A stretch of DNA of 54,364 nt from DATKDU01 sp035512595 (GTDB lineage Bacteria > Planctomycetota > Planctomycetia > Pirellulales > Pirellulaceae). Position 1 is the first letter of the stretch. Each line of letters opens with the position of its first letter. Both the position numbers and the translations under genes were made by a program. Positions 1-6,460 of the stretch are shown one piece after another. Under the pieces are notes generated by a model that had not been told where the DNA came from, did not search any database, and saw nothing but the letters and a program-made list of their open reading frames with translations. The stretch covers positions 1 through 54,364 of the forward strand of contig DATKDU010000137.1 of the NCBI GenBank assembly GCA_035512595.1, read 5' to 3'.

Positions 1-150
1 GCTTCGTCGAAACCCTGTTGACCGTCGTTGAAACCTGCCGCCAGCAATCCCGCAACGCTTTCACCCTCATCACCACTGCCGTCGAAGCTCATCTTCGCCG
101 TCACTCCGCGCCGTCACTCACCGAGGCGTGAACGGCTACAATTAGCGGGT

Positions 151-267
151 GTGCCTCGTCCGACAAAGTTTCCGGAAGATTATCCTTCAATCGGCGACGA
201 GCTAAACGTTACTATTGCGTTTATCAATCGGGAGGGGCGCAAGATCCGGCTCGCCAAAGTGACGTGA
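151..267 (+). CDS. Small S1-like hypothetical protein (candidate)
   Basis: A 38-residue reading frame from GTG 151. Its last 25 residues (GDELNVTIAFINREGRKIR, then LAKV) have the alternating pattern of the final strands of an S1/OB-fold RNA-binding domain, but it is too short for a whole domain. A TACAAT -10-like box lies at 137-142. The stop codon overlaps the GTG start of the DUF1844 gene in a GTGA arrangement, which suggests translational coupling and argues that the frame is real. It could instead be the tail of a decayed S1 protein: the same frame is closed by a stop at 19-21, so nothing longer can start in this window. Function not assigned. Confidence 0.35.
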   Translation: MPRPTKFPEDYPSIGDELNVTIAFINREGRKIRLAKVT

Positions 268-542
268 CGACCATGAGCGACACCAAAAACCCCGTTCCCC
301 CCGCCACGCTGGCTACGCTGGTGACTACGCTGGCCACTCAGGCGCTGCACTCGATGGGAGTCATCGAAATCCCCGGCGCTCCCAAGAGCGAGGCGAACCT
401 GGAAATCGCCAAGCATCTGATCGATACCGTGGCGGTCCTGGAGGAGAAGACGAAAGGGAACGTCACCCCCGAGGAAGCGAAGCTTCTCGAAGACGCGCTG
501 CACCAGCTCCGCCTGGCGTTCGTGCAGGTGCAAAAACACTAA
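264..542 (+). CDS. DUF1844 domain-containing protein
   Basis: A 92-residue protein that matches the DUF1844 family over nearly its full length: an N-terminal helix (LATLVTTLATQALHSMG), then NLEIAKHLIDTVAVLEEKTKGN and a closing helix ending in LRLAFVQVQ. These are the family's most conserved blocks. The function of DUF1844 is unknown; it is a small soluble helical protein common in planctomycetes. Start GTG 264 is chosen because it overlaps the upstream stop (GTGA); ATG 273 in the same frame is an alternative, and neither has a strong ribosome binding site. The stop codon lies inside the left arm of the hairpin at 540-610. Confidence 0.85.
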   Translation: MTTMSDTKNPVPPATLATLVTTLATQALHSMGVIEIPGAPKSEANLEIAKHLIDTVAVLEEKTKGNVTPEEAKLLEDALHQLRLAFVQVQKH

Positions 543-610
543 CCCGAAGCGCAAGCGAGGGGGCAAAGCCGCGAGTGTTCGCCATTCGCCCTCGCTGGCG
601 CTTCGGGTTA
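540..610. repeat. Inverted repeat, likely bidirectional terminator
   Basis: Two 21-bp arms (540-560 and 590-610), starting TAACCCGAAGCG on each strand, pair with one mismatch around a 29-bp centre. The element lies between the convergent DUF1844 and purU genes, contains the DUF1844 stop codon and ends eight bases before the purU stop. From its position it can act as a two-way transcription terminator. Repeats of this look are dispersed in planctomycete genomes, which is recollection rather than something shown here. Confidence 0.7.
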
Positions 611-618
611 GTACAGCC

Positions 619-1473
619 CTACTTCCGCGCAATCACCCGGTGAAAGTGGAGCTGCACCTCCCGGCTCACGACCCGGCGGACTCCTTCGACGAGGCACCGC
701 GGCTCGTTGTCTTCCTGGCCGATGCGGATGATCTCGTCGAGCTTCATCCCCGGCGGCACCGTGTAGGTGGACTGGTAGATGATCTGGTTTCCCGCGTCCA
801 GCTCCGGCACGATGAAGTGGCACGTCGCTCCGTACGTCAGCATCCGCCCGGCATACGCATCGTGATACGGACGCAGGCCGGGAAAGCTCGGTAGTAAGCC
901 GTGGTGCAGGTTGATGATCCGCCCGCCGGCATATTTCCAGCAGCTCGCCGCCGGCAGCACCCGCATGTACCGCGCCAGGACGACGTAATCGATGTCGTGC
1001 GCGTCGAGCGCGGCGATCAGCCGCTCGTCGTCCGCCGCGCCGTCGTCATTGCCGACCATCTCCCACGGCACGGCGAACTGCTCGGCAATGCCGCGGCAGG
1101 TCGGCCGGTTGCCGATCATCACGGCCGGATCGGCCTTGATCTGGCCGTCGCGGATCGCCCGCAAAAGGGCCAGTGGCGGCTCCTGCCGATGGGTGACGCA
1201 AACGGCCAGCCGCGGCCGCTCGGCCCGCTCTTCCGGCGACCAGACGCGGACCGACAGGCGCGTCTCCTTGCCGATCGCCAGCAGCGACTGCCGCGTCTCG
1301 GCCAGCTTCTCCGCCGGCAGGTTGATGCGGCAGAGCATGGCGAAGAGGGCCTCTTCGTCATGGTCGTACATCTGGATCTCGGCGATGCTGGCCCCCTGCC
1401 CGGTCACGAAGTGGATGATCGGGTCCGCCAGGCGGACGTTGTCGGGACCGACGGCAGTGATGACGAGCTGCAT
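619..1473 (-). CDS. purU: Formyltetrahydrofolate deformylase
   Basis: A 284-residue protein, the normal PurU length. The N-terminal ~85 residues form an ACT-like regulatory domain (opening MQLVITAVGPDNVRLADPI). The C-terminal ~195 residues are a formyltransferase-type hydrolase domain with INLHHGLLPSFPG (catalytic Asn and His), YHDAYAGRMLTYGATCHF and the ELDAGNQII loop carrying the catalytic Asp. It hydrolyses 10-formyl-THF to formate and THF, balancing one-carbon units and supplying formate for purine synthesis. The alternative, a GART transformylase, lacks the ACT-like N-terminus. ATG 1473 is the natural start. It is transcribed toward DUF1844 with a shared hairpin between them, and a heptamer repeat element lies just upstream. 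Confidence 0.9.
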   Translation of the reverse strand: MQLVITAVGPDNVRLADPIIHFVTGQGASIAEIQMYDHDEEALFAMLCRINLPAEKLAETRQSLLAIGKETRLSVRVWSPEERAERPRLAVCVTHRQEPPLALLRAIRDGQIKADPAVMIGNRPTCRGIAEQFAVPWEMVGNDDGAADDERLIAALDAHDIDYVVLARYMRVLPAASCWKYAGGRIINLHHGLLPSFPGLRPYHDAYAGRMLTYGATCHFIVPELDAGNQIIYQSTYTVPPGMKLDEIIRIGQEDNEPRCLVEGVRRVVSREVQLHFHRVIARK

Positions 1474-1486
1474 GACAGGGGAGAGG

Positions 1487-1590
1487 GTTCAGGGTTCAGG
1501 AAGAATGCAAAGTGATCAATGCAAAATGCAAAGTGCAAAGTGCAAAAGTCAGCAGACACACTCTTCATTTTGACTTTTGCATTTTGCACT
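1487..1590. repeat. Heptamer-array inverted repeat (TGCAAAR unit)
   Basis: Two GTTCAGG units (1487-1500) precede four contiguous TGCAAAA/TGCAAAG heptamers (1520-1547). After a short spacer the complementary array follows (TTTTGCA twice, 1575-1588). The arms 1532-1551 and 1571-1590 pair over 20 bp with one mismatch. It starts 14 bp upstream of the purU start codon, between the purU and SDR genes. Confidence 0.85.
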
Positions 1591-1677
1591 GGTTATTTTG
1601 CATTGCTTCAAGGATACAGCGCCGGCCAGTTCGCGCCAGGATCGTCGCCGGCGGCAAAGCCGGCACAATCGGCGCGT

Positions 1678-2442
1678 CTATCGCAGGAACCGACCCCCGC
1701 TGATGTCGATCAGCGCCCCGTTCACGAACCGGCCGGCGTCGCTGACGAGCATCAGCACCACGCCGGCGACTTCTTCGGCAGTGCCGTTGCGCTTCAGCGG
1801 CGTTTCGGCCCGGTACTGCTCCATACGCTCGGAAGTGGTGAACTGCTCGTGATGCCGCGTCTCGATCACGCCCGGCATGATGGCATTGGTGCGGACTTCC
1901 GGCGCCAGCTCGCGGGCCAGCGTCCGGGTGAAGACCAACAGGCCCCCTTTAGCCGCAGCATACGCCCCGGCTCCGTTGGCCCCGCCCGTTTGCACCGACA
2001 GCGACAGGTTGTTGACGATCGCGCCCTTGCCGCTGGCCCGCAGGTGCCCAATGGCCCGCTGCGTCACCAGAAAGGCGCTCGTCAGGTTCACGGAGAGCGC
2101 CTCGTTCCACAATTCCAGCGGACAATCCTCGATCCGATTGCGGGCCACAACCGAGCCGGCATTGTTGACCAGGATGTCGAGCCGGCCGAGTTTCTCCACC
2201 GCCTGATCGACCAGCCGCCGCGCTTCGTCGGCCTTGGTCAGATCGGCGGCAATCACCAGTCCATCACCACCGCCGCGGCGAATTTCCGTCAGCAGCTCCT
2301 CGGCTTCGTCGCGGCTGTGGCGGCAATGGATGACCATCTTCGCCCCTTGCTCTGCCAACTTGAGCGCAATCGCCCGGCCAATGCCGACGCCCGCGCCGGT
2401 GACGAGCGCGACGCGGCCGGTCAAATCAAAGTCGTTGTGCAT
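1678..2442 (-). CDS. SDR family oxidoreductase (FabG-like)
   Basis: A 254-residue classical short-chain dehydrogenase/reductase. Visible motifs: TGAGVGIG nucleotide-binding loop (residues ~15-22), the NNAG strand motif (~90), and YAAAKG with the catalytic Tyr and Lys (~155-160). The C-terminus, DISGGRFLR, resembles the usual DGG ending of FabG-like enzymes. The reaction is NAD(P)H-dependent carbonyl/alcohol interconversion; the substrate cannot be read from the sequence. There is no fatty-acid synthesis gene next to it, so I do not call it fabG. It is read in the same direction as purU, but a heptamer repeat element separates the two, so an operon is uncertain. Confidence 0.88.
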   Translation of the reverse strand: MHNDFDLTGRVALVTGAGVGIGRAIALKLAEQGAKMVIHCRHSRDEAEELLTEIRRGGGDGLVIAADLTKADEARRLVDQAVEKLGRLDILVNNAGSVVARNRIEDCPLELWNEALSVNLTSAFLVTQRAIGHLRASGKGAIVNNLSLSVQTGGANGAGAYAAAKGGLLVFTRTLARELAPEVRTNAIMPGVIETRHHEQFTTSERMEQYRAETPLKRNGTAEEVAGVVLMLVSDAGRFVNGALIDISGGRFLR

Positions 2443-2559
2443 GTCCTCATTGTAGAACGGATTTCAATTCGTTTCTGGGGGCGCTGGGGCGTCCCCCTAA
2501 GCCCCCCCTTGCCTTAAAATCCCCGATAGTCAAGCTTTGGTGCTGAAGAGGATGCCGTC

Positions 2560-3168
2560 GTGGTTTCGTTGCCCCTGAATCGCGAGTTCTACGATCGCGA
2601 CCCGGTTGCAGTCGCCCAAGAACTGCTCGGCAAGCGGCTCGTGCGGCAGTCGGACCGCGGGCTGTGCAGCGGGCGGATCGTCGAAACGGAAGCCTATCTG
2701 GCCGAGCGCGACCGCGCCTGCCACGCCAGTCGCGGCCGGAACAAGAAGAACGCGACGATGTTCGGCCCGCCGGGTCATGCGTACGTCTACGTCATTCACG
2801 CGCGCCACTGTTTGAACTTCGTCACCGAATGCGAAGGACGCCCCAGCGCCATCCTGATCCGCGCCATCGAACCGCTGGAAGGAATCCCGTCGATGCAAGA
2901 GCGCCGCGGCACCGAGCGGCTGCTCGACCTGGCTCGCGGACCGGCCCGGTTGTGCGAAGCGCTCGACATCGACCGGCGGCAGGACGGCCACGACCTGACG
3001 CTCGGCAGCGAGCTGTGGATTGCCGAAGACCATGAGCTCAACGGCACGCCAGTGAAGATCATCAGGTCGCCGCGGATCGGCGTGACGAGCGCTCACGGTC
3101 GGCTGCTGCGGTTTTACGTGGCGGGCAATCCGTACGTCAGCCGCAAACGTCTGACCGCGCGGCGCTAA
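2560..3168 (+). CDS. Alkyladenine DNA glycosylase (3-methyladenine DNA glycosylase, AAG/Mpg family)
   Basis: A 202-residue protein, typical for bacterial AAG/Mpg enzymes. By homology to human AAG the catalytic Glu is E44 in RIVETEAY, and Tyr46, the His in CHASRG and the Tyr in YVYVI form the damaged-base pocket. Further family blocks are LLGKRL, GPARLCEAL and SPRIG. It flips out and excises alkylated or deaminated purines to start base excision repair. Start GTG 2560 follows a purine-rich GAAGAGGA at good spacing. Its stop overlaps the stop of the convergent gene by 4 bp. Confidence 0.92.
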   Translation: MVSLPLNREFYDRDPVAVAQELLGKRLVRQSDRGLCSGRIVETEAYLAERDRACHASRGRNKKNATMFGPPGHAYVYVIHARHCLNFVTECEGRPSAILIRAIEPLEGIPSMQERRGTERLLDLARGPARLCEALDIDRRQDGHDLTLGSELWIAEDHELNGTPVKIIRSPRIGVTSAHGRLLRFYVAGNPYVSRKRLTARR

Positions 3169-3878
3169 CCGGTCCGCTGCCCCGGCGGCATTCCCGGCGG
3201 CGGGGCCGGCCCAGAGCGCCCGACCAGGCTGACGATCGCGCCGATGATCAGCAGCAAGACGCCGAATCCCGCGACTGCCGGTCCGCCGCAGCACATGCCC
3301 ACGCCACTGGCCGCGGTTTCCGCGCTGGCGGATACGTTGTCCACGACATCCACCTGGGCCGCCTGGATCTCGATGTCGCGCCCCTGGTTCTTGCCGATCT
3401 TGGCGGTCACGGAAAGTTTCCCGGAAGCTGGTGCAGGAAAAGTGCCGAGCATGATCCGCGGCGTTTCACTGCCGCCATCTTCATCGACGGCCCGGTTGTG
3501 CGTCATGACGAAGCCGCTGCTGGTCAGCGTCCGTTTTTCGCTGTGGATGCTCTTGCCCGCGTCGTCGAATACCTCGACCTCAAACGGAATGCTGTAGTCA
3601 AGCTGGTAGGTGGTATCCGGCCCGGTCTTATTCTCTTTGACGTCGGTGCCAGTCAGGTCCGCTTGAACTGCGATCTGGCACTTCTTCTCGGTGCTGACTT
3701 CGATCGGCTCGCTAGTCACCGATTGATCGACCGTCAGCGGTATCGTCTTAACCACCCGCGATTCCATCATGCCTTGAAAGGCGGACTGCACCATGAAGAC
3801 GCTTCCCACCACCATGCCGATGCCGGCAATGACGAGAATCAACCCCAGAACCAGAATCAAGACGCCGGCGGTTTTCAT
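3165..3878 (-). CDS. Two-TM envelope protein of unknown function
   Basis: A 237-residue protein with a hydrophobic N-terminal segment (~4-30), an extracytoplasmic domain of about 150 residues rich in beta-strand patterns, and a second membrane segment (~200-222) followed by a Gly/Pro-rich tail. The central domain (about residues 50-180) suggests a beta-sandwich sensor or binding domain, but I recognise no family. A 182-bp part of this gene (3309-3490) is repeated almost exactly at 4027-4208, so it has been a source of local duplication. The gene is convergent with the DNA glycosylase and overlaps its stop. Confidence 0.75.
   Translation of the reverse strand: MKTAGVLILVLGLILVIAGIGMVVGSVFMVQSAFQGMMESRVVKTIPLTVDQSVTSEPIEVSTEKKCQIAVQADLTGTDVKENKTGPDTTYQLDYSIPFEVEVFDDAGKSIHSEKRTLTSSGFVMTHNRAVDEDGGSETPRIMLGTFPAPASGKLSVTAKIGKNQGRDIEIQAAQVDVVDNVSASAETAASGVGMCCGGPAVAGFGVLLLIIGAIVSLVGRSGPAPPPGMPPGQRTG
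3309..3490. repeat. 182-bp direct repeat, copy 1 (inside the intact gene)
   Basis: This block and 4027-4208 agree at 179 of 182 positions: two differences sit together at the GCGCCC/GGCCCC step and one is near the 3' end. Copy 1 lies within the intact two-TM gene and encodes residues ~130-190 of it. Confidence 0.95.
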
Positions 3879-3896
3879 TTTTAGCTTTCGGGAAGG

Positions 3897-4026
3897 TTAA
3901 CCATAATTCAGCCGTGATTGTGCCACCCGGCTGATCGGGACGTCAAACAGAATCGGCCGGTCGTTCGCTTTCCAGGCGGCACCGATCGCCTCGCACAGCT
4001 CGTCCGGCTCGCTGATCCGCCGGGCC
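3897..4026 (-). pseudogene. 3' fragment of a probable ThDP-dependent enzyme gene
   Basis: Read leftward from the duplication junction, the frame gives ARRISEPDELCEAIGAAW, then KANDRPILFDVPIS and a stop at 3897-3899. The pattern (a/g-x-RV/I-x-x-P-x-EL-x-x-AL/I ... RP-x-L-x-DV) is that of the last ~40 residues of acetolactate-synthase-like ThDP enzymes. Nothing upstream of 4026 continues it; the sequence there is the duplicated piece of the two-TM gene in another frame. It is therefore a stranded gene end. The family call rests on a short stretch and is moderate. Confidence 0.45.
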
Positions 4027-4208
4027 GGCCGCGGTTTCCGCGCTGGCGGATACGTTGTCCACGACATCCACCTGGGCCGCCTGGATCTCGATGTCGGCCC
4101 CCTGGTTCTTGCCGATCTTGGCGGTCACGGAAAGTTTCCCGGAAGCTGGTGCAGGAAAAGTGCCGAGCATGATCCGCGGCGTTTCACTACCGCCATCTTC
4201 ATCGACGG
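4027..4208. repeat. 182-bp direct repeat, copy 2 (truncated duplicate)
   Basis: Near-identical to 3309-3490. The two breakpoints are sharp: the left end abuts the ThDP-enzyme fragment at 4026/4027, and after 4208 the sequence loses all similarity. A chance open frame across it (3943-4308, minus) gives a chimeric protein that I do not regard as a gene. Confidence 0.95.
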
Positions 4209-4243
4209 TGTAGTGTTTCGACCCAAGTGAGACAGGTGGGAAG

Positions 4244-4579
4244 TTAGTTAAAATGCCGCAACTCCTTGAGCTTTCGACAGTTGCCACTGGCGGGGCTGCA
4301 TCGACCACAAGGGCTTATAAGGGTTTCGCCGGGTGACGGGTGCCACAGCACGCTTGTGGCGGCCGCCTCGCCGGCAGCCTTGATAGCGCGTTTGCGCACC
4401 CCCCCAAAGCCTGACTTACGGCGTCCGCGGCGGCCCGTCGCTGCATGCGACGATTCTGTTGACAAGTGCCCTAGTCCGAACGCGATTCCCACACCTGCGC
4501 CACGAAGTTTGCCCGGCGAACGGGCGGCGCGCTCCTTGCGGGTCACCGGCTTTCCGTTGATCTGACCGTCAAGGTTCAC
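4244..4579 (-). CDS. Hypothetical ORF coupled to upstream small ORF (doubtful)
   Basis: A 111-residue frame beginning GTG 4579, whose start overlaps the stop of the 65-residue ORF in a GTGA arrangement. The first ~40 residues (MNLDGQINGKPVTRKERAAR...) look protein-like; the rest is Arg/Gly/Ala-rich and runs through a dispersed repeat (4342-4420), typical of a chance frame. The true protein, if any, may have been truncated. No family recognised. Confidence 0.2.
   Translation of the reverse strand: MNLDGQINGKPVTRKERAARSPGKLRGAGVGIAFGLGHLSTESSHAATGRRGRRKSGFGGVRKRAIKAAGEAAATSVLWHPSPGETLISPCGRCSPASGNCRKLKELRHFN
4342..4420. repeat. Intergenic palindromes (GCCACA hairpin; GCGCGTTTGCGC motif)
   Basis: A small hairpin (GCCACA...TGTGGC, 4342-4360) is followed by a TAGCGCGTTTGCGC motif (~4384-4398) and CTGACTTACGGCG. 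The GCGCG-TTTGCGC and GACTTACG motifs recur at 9675-9715 and 34827-35012, always in gene-poor gaps, so they appear to be a dispersed intergenic repeat. The rest of the 4210-4930 gap holds only the weak ORFs listed. Confidence 0.55.
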
Positions 4580-4773
4580 GGCGAAGCTCCCGCGTCGCAG
4601 TCACACTCGATGATCGGGAGCAATACGTTGAGGTCTCGGACAAGTCCCTTTCGCGATCTGACGTGCTCTGCGATGCCTTCGGTGACAGCGTTGCGGAGAC
4701 CATCGTCGTTGGCGCAGTTGATACCTGGGCCGACGGTCACGTCGATCGTTACTGGTGTCGCGTCCGCTTCCAT
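4576..4773 (-). CDS. Small hypothetical protein (65 aa)
   Basis: A 65-residue frame from ATG 4773, preceded by GAGGAT at five-base spacing, a fair ribosome binding site. The composition is balanced and acidic (TPVTIDVTVGPGINCAND opening, CDCD near the end) and unlike the Arg-rich frames typical of shadows here. No family recognised. It lies in a decayed region between the duplicated fragment and the MoxR gene and is followed by a coupled frame. It may be a real small gene or a leftover domain. Confidence 0.35.
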   Translation of the reverse strand: MEADATPVTIDVTVGPGINCANDDGLRNAVTEGIAEHVRSRKGLVRDLNVLLPIIECDCDAGASP

Positions 4774-4934
4774 TGCTATCCTCGAAACAACGTAGCAGTG
4801 TCCAAGGTACCCGCCGAGATAGGGCAGCTATCGACACGAGCTCTTTCCCGCCCACAAGTGAATAGGTTGCACGAAGTATATTCGCTTCCGAGCAGGTACG
4901 CCAACGACCAGCCATCCCTGCGCCGCTTGCCAGC

Positions 4935-6266
4935 TCAAATCCTCGGCACTTCCACCGACCGAATAATCTCCGTCAAGAGATCATCGATCTTCTGTCCTTC
5001 GACTTCCGCCTCGGCGGTGAGCTGGACGCGGTGGCGGAGGGCGGGGAGGGCGATTTGGACGACGTCGTCGGGGACGGCGTAGTCGCGGCCGGAGAAGGCG
5101 GCCAGCGTGCGGGCCGCTTGCATCAGGGCGATGCCGGCGCGGGGAGAAGCGCCCATGTGGAACTGGGGCCAGGCCCGCGTCAGGCGGACGATTTTGTTGA
5201 TGTAATCGACCAGCCGGTCATCGATCCGAAGCTGGCCGTTCTCGTGGATCGTCTTGAGGATCTCCTCGCGATTGGTGATGCCCTCCAGATCGTGATCGAG
5301 CCGCTTGTCGATCTCGACCTGCTGGCTGTGGAGCTTGAGGATCAGCGCCTCCTCCTGCTCCCGCGGATAATCGGCGACCAGCTTGAACATGAACCGGTCG
5401 AGCTGCGCCTCGGGGAGGTTGTACGTCCCTTCCGACTCGATCGGGTTCTGCGTCGCCAACACCAGAAACGGCCGCTCGATCGGATGCCCAACGCCATCGA
5501 CCGTGACGCGATACTCCTGCATGATTTCCAGGAGTGCCGCGTGGGTTTTGGCCGGGGCGCGGTTGATCTCGTCCGCCAAGAGAAGCTGCGTGAAGATCGG
5601 ACCGGGGCGGAAGCGGAACTCCTGCGTCTTCATGTCGAAGATCGGCGCGCCGGTAACGTCCGACGGCATCAAGTCGGCCGTGAACTGAATCCGGCCAAAC
5701 TCCAGGCCCAGCACCTTGCCGAGGGTGCGGACGAAGAGCGTCTTGCCGAGCCCCGGCACGCTTTCGATCAGCACGTGGCCGCTGGAGAAGAGCGCCACCA
5801 GCGAGCCGAGGACCAGCTCGTCCTGGCCGACGTAGACCTTCGAGATCTCGCGGGTGATCCGGTCGAAGAGCTGCCGCGTCGGCGTATCGCGGCCGGTGTG
5901 GGTGCGGGCCGCGGCCAGCGACGGGGTTGGTGCCGCCGGCATTTGCACCGGTTGTGGTGCTGGCGCGTGCTGAAGCGGCTGCGGCTGCTGCCACGACTGC
6001 TGCGGGAGCTGGTGCGTCGGTGGCGTTGGCTGCCAGGCGGGCTGCTGCGGCGCCGAGGGTGCATAACCGGGCTGCGGATAGCCGGCGGGCGCCTGCGGCC
6101 CCGCGGGCATTGGGCCGTTGGATGGAACCTGCACGATCGCTCCGCACTGGGGGCAGCTCGCCCGCTTGCCGGCCGCGGAGGCCGCGACCTTTAGCAGGCG
6201 GCCGCAGCTCGTGCAGGTGAATTCGACGGCGCCGGCAGGCGTATGGGAATCAGGAACGGTGCTCAT
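4935..6266 (-). CDS. MoxR-family AAA+ ATPase with N-terminal zinc ribbon
   Basis: A 443-residue protein. Residues 18-41 form a zinc ribbon (C18xxC21 ... C38xxC41). About residues 50-115 are a Pro/Gln-rich linker. From ~130 comes a MoxR ATPase: Walker A in SVPGLGKTLF (~170), Walker B LLLADEINRAP, sensor ATQNPIESEGTYNLPEAQLDRF, and a C-terminal lid domain. MoxR proteins act as chaperone-like ATPases, usually with DUF58 (VWA-like) partners, in assembling membrane or surface complexes. The ribbon-plus-linker N-terminus is an addition to the usual ~320-residue protein. It is the last gene of the leftward RDD-SpoIIM-DUF4129-DUF4350 locus, but no DUF58 gene is present here. Confidence 0.93.
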   Translation of the reverse strand: MSTVPDSHTPAGAVEFTCTSCGRLLKVAASAAGKRASCPQCGAIVQVPSNGPMPAGPQAPAGYPQPGYAPSAPQQPAWQPTPPTHQLPQQSWQQPQPLQHAPAPQPVQMPAAPTPSLAAARTHTGRDTPTRQLFDRITREISKVYVGQDELVLGSLVALFSSGHVLIESVPGLGKTLFVRTLGKVLGLEFGRIQFTADLMPSDVTGAPIFDMKTQEFRFRPGPIFTQLLLADEINRAPAKTHAALLEIMQEYRVTVDGVGHPIERPFLVLATQNPIESEGTYNLPEAQLDRFMFKLVADYPREQEEALILKLHSQQVEIDKRLDHDLEGITNREEILKTIHENGQLRIDDRLVDYINKIVRLTRAWPQFHMGASPRAGIALMQAARTLAAFSGRDYAVPDDVVQIALPALRHRVQLTAEAEVEGQKIDDLLTEIIRSVEVPRI

Positions 6267-6278
6267 GAATTGGTAGGT

Positions 6279-6340
6279 GGTGAGTGGTGAGTGGTGAGTT
6301 GGTATGTGGCCGGCTCACATTCACCACTCACGACTCACCA
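6279..6340. repeat. Heptamer-array inverted repeat (GGTGAGT unit)
   Basis: Three contiguous GGTGAGT heptamers (6279-6299) face two complementary units (ACTCACG, ACTCACC) at about 6326-6339. The 14-bp arms differ at one base. It lies between the kinase gene and the start of the MoxR gene. The same unit occurs four times inside the DUF4350 gene. Confidence 0.85.
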
Positions 6341-6386
6341 TTCTGATTGCCCGCCGCCCCGCGGGAAAGCCCGGAGGGGACGGCAG

Positions 6387-6460
6387 GGTTCAAAGTTCCG
6401 AGTTCAAGGTTCAAGGTTTCCAGGTTCGGACCTTGAATTTTGAACCTTGAACTTTGAACT
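6387..6460. repeat. Heptamer-array inverted repeat (GGTTCAA unit)
   Basis: Left array in strict 7-bp register: GGTTCAA, AGTTCCG, AGTTCAA, GGTTCAA, GGTTTCC (6387-6421), one extra base, then GGTTCGG. Right array: ACCTTGA, ATTTTGA, ACCTTGA, ACTTTGA (6430-6457). The two arrays are reverse complements. The kinase gene reads into the element, and its stop codon (6404-6406) lies inside a GTTCAA unit. Confidence 0.9.

Noticed and set aside
3943..4308. A 121-residue minus-strand frame with part of the two-TM protein
   Set aside because: The similarity is due to the 182-bp duplication; the frame is chimeric and has neither a proper start nor an end.
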